Source: DATDIC01 sp963764525 | Lineage (GTDB): Bacteria > Pseudomonadota > Alphaproteobacteria > Acetobacterales > Acetobacteraceae | Length of the DNA: 64,000 bases | Reading direction: 5' to 3' | Assembly (NCBI GenBank): GCA_963764525.1 | Contig: CAVXTC010000036.1 | Span: 147,990-211,989 of the forward strand | In this document: positions 47,889 to 56,917 of the stretch, one piece after another | Layout: each line of letters begins with the position of its first letter | Position numbering within the stretch: position 1 is the stretch's first letter | Notes under the pieces: model-generated | Told to the model about the DNA's origin: nothing | Databases searched by the model: none | What the model saw: the letters and a program-made list of their open reading frames with translations, nothing else | Made by a program: the position numbers and the translations under genes

Positions 47889-49007
47889 TCAGCCGCTTGG
47901 TCCCGAACTCCTGGTAGGGCCGTCTCTGCGCAGCCGTTCCACATCGATGTCGATGCCAAGTCCCGGCACATCCGGCAACTCCGCCCAGCCGTTCTCAACT
48001 TTGATTGCCGCCGTCGCAACCGCCCCGCATGCCTCGCGGAAGTTCACGAAATACTCGGCGATACGGAAATTGGGGATCACCGCGCAGACATGCACCGTCG
48101 CGGCGAACCCGCCGAGCACGCTGTTATAGTTGTGCGGTGCCATCACCACCGCCTGCGGCTGCGCCATCGCGGCGATGTCCATCATCGCGGTGATCCCGCC
48201 GATCGCGCAGATGTCGGGGTTGAGGATGTCGGCGGCGCGGCGCTCCAGCGCATGAAAGAACTGCTCCTTCGAATACAGCGCCTCGCCGGTGACGATCGGG
48301 ATCGGCACGGCGCGGCGCACCTCCGCCAGCAGCTCGATATTGTCGGCCAGGCAGGGTTCCTCGTACCAGGTGATGCCGAATTCCGCCAGTCGCTGGCCGA
48401 TGCGGATCGCGTGCGAGGGCGCAAAGCGGCGATGCGCCTCGATCAGCAGCTCGAACTCCGGCCCGACCGCGTCGCGCATGCGGCGGACGAAGTCGATCGC
48501 GAAATTCTCGTCCTGCGGATCGACGAAGCTGCGCCAGGGCCGGGAACGGGTCGAACTTCGCCGCGGTGAAGCCAGCTTCCTTCAGCTGCAGCGCCCGCTC
48601 GATGTTCTCCTCCATGTGCTGCCGTGCGACCAGCCATTGGCATAGACGCGCACGTGCTCGCGCGACCGGCCGCCGAGCAGGTTGTACACCGGCTCCCGGT
48701 GCGCTTGCCAGAATGTCCCACAGCGCGATCTCGATCGCGCTCCAGGCGGACAGCAGTTCCATCGAGTTGCGGCGGATGGCGAAGTCGTCGAACAGCACCT
48801 GCCCGGTGTGGCGGATGCTGAAAGCGCTGCGTCCGATCACGTAGGGCGCCATGCAGCGGAAGCATCCTCGATGACCTTTTCCTTGCCGCGGGTGACATAG
48901 GCCTCGCCCCAACCGTGAATGCCGTCCTCGGTTTCGACACGGCAGAACAGCAGGTTTTTGCCGCTGCCGGGATGCAGCAGGAAGGTTTCGATGCGGGCGA
49001 TGTTCAT
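47889..49007 (-). CDS. Mandelate racemase/muconate lactonizing enzyme family protein (sugar-acid dehydratase type), frameshifted
   Basis: Enolase-superfamily enzyme, probably dehydrating or isomerising an aldonate/uronate. Starts MNIARIETFLLHPGSGKNLL with GGAGGAC upstream; APYVIGRSAFSIRHTGQVLF and NSMELLSAWSAIEIALWDIL belong to the N-terminal capping domain. The barrel shows FTAAKFDPFP (catalytic lysine region), ELLIEAHRRF (metal ligand), FGITWYEEPCLADNIELLAE (second ligand), IPIVTGEALYSKEQFFHALE (third ligand) and VVMAPHNYNSVLGGFAATVH (catalytic histidine). Breaks near 48860, 48690 and 48530. About 373 codons. The reaction cannot be fixed from sequence; galactonate- or glucarate-type dehydration fits the nearby transporter. 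Confidence 0.82.
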
Positions 49008-49204
49008 GGCGATGTCCTCCGTTCATCGGGTCGAAAAGAGAGGCAGAGCCGATCACTGTCCCCTCCGCCATCATGCCCATTATGCCGCAAGAGCCAAACG
49101 GGCCCCGCACCCGAATCTGCCGCCATGATCAGCAGCCTGAACGACCAGAACGCGCTGCGACCAATCCAGCGCGGTCAGGCAGTCGCGGGGGCGGCCAGGG
49201 CACA

Positions 49205-49444
49205 TTAATGCCCGATCAGCCGGGCGAGGAACGCGGCAGCGCCGAGCAGGCCGCCAATGATCGCGGCGATGGCCAGAAACGGGGCCAGACGTCGATCCCA
49301 GGTGATCTTTGCCTCTTCGGCGATCAGCTTGCGTTGCTCGGCGACGAATTTCTCGGATTCAGCGCGCAGCTTGGCGGACTCCACGATGTCACGCTCCATG
49401 CGGGCGAGCAGGGCGTCCAGGTCGGTTCTGTTGATGTCGCTCAT
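49205..49444 (-). CDS. Small protein with coiled coil and one membrane helix
   Basis: 79 residues from MSDINRTDLDALLARMERDI. A charged heptad-like stretch (SAKLRAESEKFVAEQRKLIA) is followed by a hydrophobic C-terminal helix (FLAIAAIIGGLLGAAAFLAR). Similar small tail-anchored proteins are common in this group and have no known function. The start is chosen at the ATG with a GAGG-rich sequence upstream; the longer open frame has atypical composition. Confidence 0.65.
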   Translation of the reverse strand: MSDINRTDLDALLARMERDIVESAKLRAESEKFVAEQRKLIAEEAKITWDRRLAPFLAIAAIIGGLLGAAAFLARLIGH

Positions 49445-49685
49445 CCAAGACGGCTCCTCGCGATTGCTGGCGCCGGATGCTCGCGGCTGGCGGTTAATAT
49501 GTACACAACGGATGCAGGCGCAAGCGGAGCCTGCACCCCATCCGGTCAACCCGGCAACAGCGAACGCAGGCCATGCCCTCGCGCGCAACGGTGTGCTCTG
49601 GTCGGCTCACGTCGCGGGTTCATAATAGAGCGTCCAGAAAGGCTGTCCGTCCCTCCCAGCTTCTCGTTGCTGACCGTCTCGTGGT

Positions 49686-49993
49686 CTAGATGAATTCCAC
49701 CACTTGGAACTCGCATACCCGCGCGATGATTGTGTCCCAATACGCGTCGTAGTCGTGATTCTTTATTGTGATACCAAACGCGTCGCAGAGGCCAACCTTA
49801 TTGGCTTTATCGAGACACACAAAGTAATCCGGGCGCTTCATGGCAAGGAGACGCGTTGCGGTTCCGAGCCCATGTCGCAACAATCAAACCCGCACGACGC
49901 TCATGCCACCACTCCAAATGAAACTGATTGACATTCTTTCAGAAGTTTACTGAATGTCGATACGATTTCCTTCGGAGAGGATATCAGACGCAT
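49686..49993 (-). pseudogene. Decayed gene: both ends of a PLD-type nuclease family protein, middle deleted
   Basis: The N-terminal part MRLISSPKEIVSTFSKLLKE, CQSVSFGVVA-(TGA)-ASCGFD resembles the opening of PLD-like restriction/nuclease proteins (I/V-AVAWAS-x-G-F pattern), with a TGA where tryptophan is expected. Within a few codons it passes into what looks like the C-terminus of the same type of protein: TRLLAMKRPDYFVCLDKANK, VGLCDAFGITIKNHDYDAYW and DTIIARVCEF. The family protein is usually several hundred residues, so the centre is gone. Family assignment is from memory of sequence pattern and moderate only. The stretch is more AT-rich than its surroundings. Confidence 0.5.
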
Positions 49994-50085
49994 CGACCCG
50001 CCCCCAAAGCTGCTAGCCACGTCATGCTATGGTTGACCGTCCTCATTCCCAGGTTCTCCCCGGCACGCGCCTGCTGACCCAATGA

Positions 50086-51418
50086 TCACCCTGTCCGTCC
50101 TCCCGACCGGATGCCGTCCGTGTGCGCGGCGTGCTCCGTATCCGGCAGATCGGGCAGCGGCTCGATCCGCCCCATCAGAAACGTATAGAAACACACGCCC
50201 GCCACCAGCACCGCGGCCGCGACGATGAAGGCACCACTGAACGAGCCGCTCAGCTTGACGATGGCGCCCGTCACAATCGCCGATACCGAGCCGACCGCCG
50301 CGTTAATGGTATTCATGATGGCGCCCACCGTCGCACCGCCGCCGCGCGGCGCCACCAACGATGGGAATGACCAGCCGATGGACGACGCGCTGGTCAGCGC
50401 GCTGACCGACACAGTCATCCAGAACAGCACCCAGCCCACATTCGTCGTGAACGCGGCGCCCAGGATTGCCAGCCCGCCCAGCAGGCACGCCACGATGGTC
50501 GATTTGCGCACCAGTGTTTCGTCATGGCCGCGCTTCACCAGCCAATCCACCAGCCAGCCGGCGATCGCAAACTGCGCGATCGTGGCGACGAACCACGGCA
50601 GCATGGTGAAGCTGGCCGATTTCAGCAGGCTCACGTTCATCGTCTGCACGAAATAGGTCGGCAGCCACGATGCGAACAGCGAGTTGGAGTAGCCGTAACA
50701 GGCGAAACCGAGCGTCAGTCCCCACACTTTCCGCTGCGTCAGCAGGTAACCCAGCATCCGCGCGGTGCCGCGCCCCGACGGTCCCTCCGGCGCGGCGCCG
50801 CCGGCCAGGATGTAGTCGCGCTCGATCGGCGACAGGCGCTCATCCTCACTGGGATCGCGGTAGCGGACCCAGAACACGCCCAGGAATGCGAAGCTCAGCC
50901 CGGCGGTCATCCAAACGCGCCGCGCCAGCCGAAACCGACCAGCGCCAGCGCGACCAGCGGCACGCCCACCACCTGCGAGAACTTTGCCATGCCGTCGAAC
51001 ATCGCCGTTGCGGTGCTGCGCTCGCTGCGTGGAAACCAGTGACCGACCGCTTTGGAATGAGCGGAAAGCTCGGCGCCTCGGCCGCCCCCAGCAGCAGCCG
51101 GGCCACCAGGATGCCGCCATACCCACCCGCCATCGCCGTGATGGCCGAGGCCACACCCCACAGGAAGATGCCGACGCGCCCGACCCGGGTGACCCCGAAC
51201 CGGTCGAGCAGCATGCCCGACGGGATCTGCAGCACCGCGTATGACCAACTGAACGCGCTGAACAACACGCCGAGCGTCAGCGCATCCAGACGCAGCTCCA
51301 CCCGCAGCGCCGGGCCGGCGACCGACAGCGCCAGTCGGTCGAAATAGTTGAACAGCACGCTGACGCCGAGCAGGACCGCGATGCCCCACCGCCGGCTCGG
51401 GATCGTCCGCCCTTTCAT
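50086..51418 (-). CDS. MFS transporter, ACS (sugar-acid/anion:cation symporter) type, two frameshifts
   Basis: Twelve-helix major facilitator, likely importing a hexonate, hexuronate or hexarate by proton symport. Starts MKGRTIPSRRWGIAVLLGVS with LFNYFDRLALSVAGPALRVE, an opening typical of the ACS family (NYxDR). SWSYAVLQIPSGMLLDRFGV and TRVGRVGIFLWGVASAITAM give the MFS loop motif. Breaks lie near 51050 and 50910. The C-terminal half includes GLTLGFACYGYSNSLFASWL, PTYFVQTMNVSLLKSASFTM and VGAIMNTINAAVGSVSAIVT. About 444 codons. Only eight bases separate it from the upstream dehydratase gene, so the pair forms an uptake and degradation unit. Confidence 0.87.
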
Positions 51419-51425
51419 GCGATGA

Positions 51426-52602
51426 TCATTTCGGCGGATGCGCCCGCACTCCCGCCTCGTTCACATCGACCCCCCAGCCCGGGCCCGGTCGGCACCAGCA
51501 TATCGCCGGCCTCGATCACCATCGGTGCGGTGAACAGCTCGTCGCGCCAGGCGCGCTGTCACGTCGGTCTCCATCACCCGCAAATTCGGCACCACGGCGC
51601 AGAAATGCGCGCTGACCGCGGAGGCCAGATGGCCATAATAGTTGTGCGGCGCGACGTTGACCTCGTACGCCTCGGCCATCGCGGCGATCTTCAGCGATTC
51701 CAGGAAGCCGTTCCACACGACATCGACGATCGCCACGTCCATCGCATAGGCATCCAGGAACGGGCGAAACGCGCGCCGTCCGGTCAGCAATTCGCAGGAT
51801 GCGATCGGGCACGGGCGCGGCGCGGCGGATCACCGCCAGCGCGGCGGGTCCCAGGTGTCGATCTCCAGCCAGGTCATGTCGAACGGCTCGACCGTGCGGG
51901 CAACCTTGATGAAGCCCTCGGTCTTGAAATGATAGTTCACGTCCAGATGCAGCCCGATCTCCGGCCCCGCGCCGGCGCGGAACGCAGCCAGCAGGTCGTG
52001 GATCGCCCGCAGCGTGCGCGCGATCGGCGTTCAGCTCCGGGAAACCCGGGGTGCGGCCGAAGCCGGGCTGGAAGTTGGTCAGCTGTCCGTCCTGCATCGG
52101 CAGCACGTTGGTCTTCAGCGCCTTGAAGCCGCGCCGCTTCACCTCGGCGCCGAGTGCCGCAACATCGTCGTAGGTGCGCAGCGGCGGCGTGCCGAGCAAG
52201 CTCGCCGTTGCGCACGCGGTAGGATCCGCAATGCGACCAATAGACCGGGATGCGCTCGCGGACTGGCCCGCCGAACAACTCGTAGCAGGGCACGCCGAGC
52301 GCCTTGCCCTTAATGTCCAGCAAGCGCCAGCTCGATCGCGGCGATGGCGCGGCTGTTGACGCCCTGCGGCGCCTGCACCGAGCGCGACATACAGCGCCGA
52401 GGCGATGCACTGCACCGGGCGCGGGTCCTGCCCGATCAGCGGCTCCGCCAACGCGTGGATCACCGCCGGTCAGGCCGCGGCTGCCGTCGCCTTCGGTGTA
52501 TTCGGACCAGCCGATCAGGCCGTCATCGGTGGTGATCTTCAAGAAGGAGAAGGTCCGCCAGCCGGCATCGGCGTGCAGGTCTTCGATTTTGGCGATCTTC
52601 AT
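51426..52602 (-). CDS. Mandelate racemase/muconate lactonizing enzyme family protein, second copy, frameshifted
   Basis: Second enolase-superfamily sugar-acid enzyme. Starts MKIAKIEDLHADAGWRTFSF with LKITTDDGLIGWSEYTEGDG, and continues in other frames with AVIHALAEPLIGQDPRPVQC and LLDIKGKALGVPCYELFGGP. Barrel motifs: GFKALKTNVLPMQDGQLTNF (lysine region), IGLHLDVNYHFKTEGFIKVA (metal ligand), FDMTWLEIDTW (second ligand), ASCELLTGRRAFRPFLDAYA (third ligand) and EVNVAPHNYYGHLASAVSAH (histidine). At least five breaks. The C-terminus ends VNEAGVRAHPPK. It differs clearly from the copy at 48 kb, so the two probably act on different acids or steps. Confidence 0.82.
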
Positions 52603-52680
52603 GACGCTTCCTCCGGTCCACTGCGCCAGCTTGCCGGTCCGGGAAACCGGGGACAAGACGCGGCCGCAAATTCGGGCGAC

Positions 52681-52760
52681 CTCCCCGGCCCCTCCCGCAG
52701 GGGGAGGGGAGCAGGGCAGCCGACTTCCCCTCCCCTTGTGGGAGGGGGGAAGGGGTCAAG
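52681..52760. repeat. Dispersed CCCTCCC-N-GGGAGGG hairpin, copy 6 (double, inverted pair)
   Basis: Two hairpins in tandem: CCCCTCCCGCAGGGGGAGGG and, 18 bases on, TTCCCCTCCCCTTGTGGGAG. The second is the inverted form of the family. Located between the dehydratase start region and msrQ. Confidence 0.55.
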
Positions 52761-52790
52761 CCGCTCAGGATCAGCGTGCGCTGCTGGCCT

Positions 52791-53681
52791 TCACGCCCCC
52801 ACGCCCGCCCGCACGCCCCTTGGCGAAGCCAGACGCTCGCGCCCGATCCGCCGTGCCGCCGCAATCACCCCGATCGCCAGCGTCGCGATCAGCACCCAAT
52901 GCGCCGGCCGCAGCCCGAAATGCAGCGTCTCGCTCGCCGCCAGCACGCGCCACGGATTGATCCGGGTGGCCAGCCCGTACCAGGCGAACTCCACCCCGGC
53001 CGCCAGGCACGCGGCGAGGATCGCCAGCACCGGATAGATCGCCAGGTCGCCGGCGCCATCCCTGCGGCAGCAGGCGCCACAGCATCAGCCACAGGATACA
53101 GCCCGGCAAATACCACCGGCTCGCTGACATTCGCCTTCGACTGGATGAAATAGTGCAGCAGCGCCAGCACGCCGATCGCATAGCCGCGCCGATGCAGCCG
53201 TTTCCAGCCGCGCCCCATCCGCCGCACCATCGCATCGGTGGAGGTCACCGCCAGCGCCGTCAAGCCCAGCAGCGCGACGAACCCGATGGTCAGATAGAAC
53301 CGCAACACGATCTCCGAAGCCACCGTCAGCAGCCGGAAATTCTCGTCCACCACATACAGCGAGAAATGCGACACCGCATAGGCGCAGGCGGTGACCCCGA
53401 CCATCCGCCGCACCAGCAGAGATCTTCGGCCAGTCCAGCACGATCGCCGCCGGCGTGATCGCCAGCGCGATCATGACGAACCGTACCGTCCACAGCCCGA
53501 TCCATAGCAGCGCGGTGTGTACGGGCCGTGCGCTCATTGCGTCGGTGGCCAGCCAATAGGCGACCACGGCGCCGGGCGCGATGCAGCCTGCCAGCGTGGC
53601 GGCCTTCAACCAGGAAAACCGGCCCTGCCGATCGCGCCAGGGCACGATGCTGCGCCGCCGCTTTGGTCTCGTCCGCTCCAT
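52791..53681 (-). CDS. msrQ: Protein-methionine-sulfoxide reductase heme-binding subunit MsrQ
   Basis: Heme b membrane protein (ferric reductase-like domain) that passes quinol electrons to a periplasmic molybdoenzyme such as MsrP. From MERTRPKRRRSIVPWRDRQG: AATLAGCIAPGAVVAYWLAT (helix 1), HTALLWIGLWTVRFVMIALA and ITPAAIVLDWPKI. After a break near 53415: RRMVGVTACAYAVSHFSLYV, GWKRLHRRGYAIGVLALLHY and FIQSKANVSEPVVFAGLYLW, holding the conserved histidines. Further breaks lie near 53095 and 53050. The C-terminal extension (LHFGLRPAHWVLIATLAIGV) adds another helix beyond the usual ~200 residues. The linked molybdoenzyme may be the one at 55 kb on the opposite strand. Confidence 0.85.
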
Positions 53682-53880
53682 CCGGTTGCCGCTCCCACAT
53701 CTTCTGCCGGTCCGTCCCGCCGTCGAAGCGGACATTACAACTACTCCCGAGGCCGGCGCTCGGATGCACGCGTAACACCGCGATGGGATCGCGGTCGAAC
53801 ATGGTATGCCGTCATACGATGGCATCGAGGGACGGCACGCCACTGGCTCCATTCCCCGGCGCCCACGCAAGGAGGATCCC

Positions 53881-54655
53881 ATGACGCTGCCCCGCCGACA
53901 GCTCGGGCGAGCCACGCTGCTCGCCGCTGCCATGACCGGGCTGGCTACGGGACGCACGCCGAGGGCAGCAGCGCCCCCAACGTGGTGGTCTATTGCGACA
54001 AGGCGTTGCGGCGCACATGGAAGAACCGGCCGGTTGTTTACCGCGCGCCGTGGTGCCCCGGTGAACGTGTTCTGCGCCGCGCCGCCGCTGATGCTGGCAC
54101 AGATCGAGCGCGTCACGCAGAACGACATCCTGATCACCCAGGCCGGCATCATGGACCTCGCCGGGCGGCAAGGTCTGATCCGCGCGGAAACCCGCATCCG
54201 GCTCGGCCGGGACCACCTGGTGCTGGCGGCGCAAGGGGGAAACCCCCGCCGACGGAACGAATGCCGCCCCGGTCGCCGTGCTGCGGGGCATCGGCACCGG
54301 ACCGCTCGCCACGCCGGACCCGACCGCGGCGGCCACGATCGACAGCGCCGCCGTACTTGCCGGGCTCGGGTTGCCGTCACCCCTATCCTTCCGGCTGATC
54401 GGCGGCGTGGACACCGAGGAGGTTGGTTTCCTGCTCCGCACCGGCGCCGCGCCGCTGGGCCTGTTGCACAGCACCGAGGCGCAGCCGGGCTCCGGCCTGT
54501 CCATCGCCGCCGCAATTGCCGACGGACCGGTCACTTACACCGCCGCGATCACTGTCATCACCCGCAGCCGCAATGCGCAGGCCTTCATGGATTTCCTGGG
54601 CACGCCCGAGGCACAGGCACCGCTGCGGACCGCCGGGCTGGAGAAACTGGCATGA
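53881..54655 (+). CDS. ModA-like periplasmic binding protein without a transporter, frameshifted
   Basis: Type 2 periplasmic-binding-fold protein. The signal sequence MTLPRRQLGRATLLAAAMTG has an RRQLGRA twin-arginine-like motif. After a break: APNVVVYCDKALRRTWK, PVNVFCAAPPLMLAQIERVT and QNDILITQAGIMDLAGRQGL, resembling molybdate-binding ModA where an anion would bind in the cleft. After a further break near 54260: GVDTEEVGFLLRTGAAPLGL and ITRSRNAQAFMDFLGTPEAQ, the ModA C-terminal pattern. No ModB or ModC follows; the next gene overlaps by ATGA and encodes a cytochrome b. It may serve the downstream molybdoenzyme directly, or act on another anion. Confidence 0.72.
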
Positions 54656-55350
54656 TCGCGCCCGACTTGATCACTCGCCCGCGTCCGCCGCCGCGGCGCG
54701 CGACGAAATCCACCATCCGCTGATCCTGCGCATCGCGCACTGGCTGCTCGCCTTTGCCGTGCTGATGCTGATCGGCAGCGGCTGGCGCATCTATAACGCC
54801 TCGCCGATTTTCCCCTTCCGTTTCCCGGACTGGGCAACGCTCGGCGGCAACGTCGATATCGCGCTGGCGCGCACAACGATCCCGGCGTCGCCAACGCCAT
54901 CGCCTGGCATTTCGCGGCGATCTGGCTGTTCTTCACGGCCGTGGTGCTGCTCGCGGGATACGGCCTGATCTCGGGTCATTTCCGGCGAGACTGGTTGCCG
55001 CTGACACCGCGATGTTTCCTGCGCGACTTCATCGCCGCCGCACGCTTCCGGCTGGCGCATTCGCTCGGCACCTACAACGCCGTGCAGAAAGCGTTCTACT
55101 GGGGCGTGCTGTTCGCCCTGTTCATGATGCTGCTGTCCGGCCTGGCGATCTGGAAGCCGGTGCAGCTCGCCCCGCTCACGGCTCTGTTCGGCGGCTTCCA
55201 GGGCGCGCGTCTCGTGCATTTCATCTTCATGTCGGTGCTGGCGCTGTTCATCGTCGTGCATCTCACGCTGGTGGTCCTGGTGCCGAAGACGCTGCTGGCG
55301 ATGCTGAGTGGACATGCCTCCGCCCGGCTCATCAGGGAGACGACGAATGA
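54652..55350 (+). CDS. Cytochrome b561-family membrane subunit, frameshifted
   Basis: Di-heme b quinol-linked membrane protein, about 230 residues, likely electron carrier for the molybdoenzyme next to it. Helices with histidines: HHPLILRIAHWLLAFAVLML, NAIAWHFAAIWLFFTAVVLL, TYNAVQKAFYWGVLFALFMM and ARLVHFIFMSVLALFIVVHL. IYNASPIFPFRFPDW is a loop common to this subgroup. Breaks occur near the N-terminus and near 54885. Start overlaps the ModA-like stop (ATGA); its end overlaps the molybdoenzyme ATG. Confidence 0.82.
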
Positions 55351-56049
55351 TCCGACCGATCGACGCGGCCTGTCCGCGGCGGCCTCAGCCTGGGCGCGGT
55401 GACCCTGCTGGCCGGCTGCGACATCAGCGACAGCGATCCGGTGCAGCGCGTGCTGGGCGCGTTCTCCCGCTGGAACGACGGGTGCAGGCGGCCCTGTTCA
55501 GCCCACGCGGCTGGCGCCGACATTCCCCGAACGGCTCGCGGTAAAGGATTTCCGCTACAACGCCTGGTACGGGCCGGACAACGCGCCACGGCTCGATGCT
55601 GCCAGATACCGGCTGCAACTTGCCGGGCTGATCGCCGACAAGCGGCCCTGGACCGTCGAGCAGCTTCACGCGCTGCCGCAGGAAACCCAGATCACGCGCC
55701 ATGTCTGCGTCGAGGGCTGGAGCATGATCGGCAAATGGACCGGCACGCCGCTGCGCACGTTCCTGGAACGGATCGGCGCCGACACCACGGCAAAATATGT
55801 CGGGTTCGAATGCGCCGACGGCTATTACGAGGGGATGGACATGCCCAGCGCGTTGCACCCGCAGACCATCATGGCGTTCCGGCTGGCCGACGAGACCCTG
55901 CCCGCCGATACGGCTATCCTTTCAAGATCCGCGTTCCCACCAAACTCGGTTTCAAGAACCCGAAATTCGTCACCACCCTCTACGTCACCAACCAGCAGCC
56001 GCGCGGGTTCTGGACCGATCGCGGATACAACTGGTTCAGCGGGATCTGA
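55347..56049 (+). CDS. Sulfite-oxidase-fold molybdopterin-dependent oxidoreductase, frameshifted
   Basis: Periplasmic molybdoenzyme of the sulfite oxidase/MsrP family. The N-terminus begins MIRPID and moves into a second frame with a lipoprotein-like LGAVTLLAGCDISDSD. The catalytic domain reads FPERLAVKDFRYNAWYGPDN, RLQLAGLIADKRPWTVEQLH and ITRHVCVEGWSMIGKWTGTP, which carries the molybdenum-ligand cysteine (VCVEGW). LRTFLERIGADTTAKYVGFE and DGYYEGMDMPSALHPQTIMA follow, and near the C-terminus FVTTLYVTNQQPRGFWTDRG. Ends GYNWFSGI. The substrate is unknown; the set with cytochrome b561 suggests quinone-coupled oxidation or reduction. Confidence 0.87.
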
Positions 56050-56052
56050 GGC

Positions 56053-56857
56053 GTGCGGGAAATCGAACCGCCGGCCATCGCGGCCATCGCCGTGATGGCG
56101 AAGGCGCCGCAGCCCGGGCGTTCCAAGACACGGCTCGTGCCGCCGCTCGACCGCCGGCGCCGCCGCGCTTGAGCGCCGCCTTCCTGCGCGACACCACCGA
56201 AAACATGGCCCTTGCCGCCGGCGAAGCGCCGATCGCCGGCGCGTCGCGTACGCGCCGGCCGGGTCCGAGGCGCTGTTCGACGGCATGCTTGCCCCGGGAC
56301 CGGCCTGGTGCTGGCCGACGGAAGCCCCGCCGATGCCGCCGGCGGTGCAGGGCTTCGGGCGGTCGCTGCTGCACGCAATCCGGGCAATGCTGTCGACTGC
56401 CGGCTACGGCGGCGCCTGCGTGCTCAATTCCGACAGCCCCACGCTGCCGACCGATTATCTGCGCCGCGCCGTCGCGGCGCTGTGGCGCCGGCGACCGGGT
56501 GGTGCTCGGTCCGGCCGAGGACGGCGGCTACTATCTGGTCGGCGTCAAGGCACCGCACGCGCACCTGTTCGAGGATATCGCCTGGAGCACCGGGCAGGTC
56601 GCCGCGCAGACCCGCGAGCGCGCGCGGACGCTGGGATGGAGGTGGTCGAACTGCCCCAGTGGTACGATGTGGACGATCGTGTCGGGCTGTACCGGCTGTT
56701 GGATGAGCTGCGCGCACCGCCGCCCGGCGCATATCCGGCCCCGGCCACGGCGGCTCGTATTGCCGGCTTGAACTTGCGCCGGCAGCGGCGCAAGAGGAAC
56801 GACGACTACGATTGGCGCGCCGCGGTCTCGCCTTCACGGCCCGTAAGGGGATATTGA
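56053..56857 (+). CDS. TIGR04282/DUF2064-type nucleotidyl/glycosyl transferase, frameshifted
   Basis: Small GT-A-fold protein. GTG 56053 begins MREIEPPAIAAIAVMAKAPQ and PGRSKTRLVPPL, the signature nucleotide-binding opening (VMAKAPxPGxxKTRL). Then LSAAFLRDTTENMALAAGEA, GGACVLNSDSPTLPTDYLRR (the NSDSPTLP metal motif) and VLGPAEDGGYYLVGVKAPHA, another hallmark. Late part: WYDVDDRVGLYRLLDELRAP. Several breaks. The family is often paired with a TIGR04283 or other GT2, which is the case here, and has been linked to arsenosugar biosynthesis in some genomes. A role beside a molybdoenzyme is unexplained. Confidence 0.82.
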
Positions 56858-56917
56858 TCTTGCCGGTGTTAAGGCCCAGCGGTTGTCCGGGCCCGTCCTG
56901 TCTGCGAGGTGACCTAA

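Noticed and set aside
49686..49883. Independent small gene of 65 codons
   Set aside because: The sequence looks like the C-terminus of a larger protein and its frame opens right after a stop; it is better explained as a relic together with 49900-49993.
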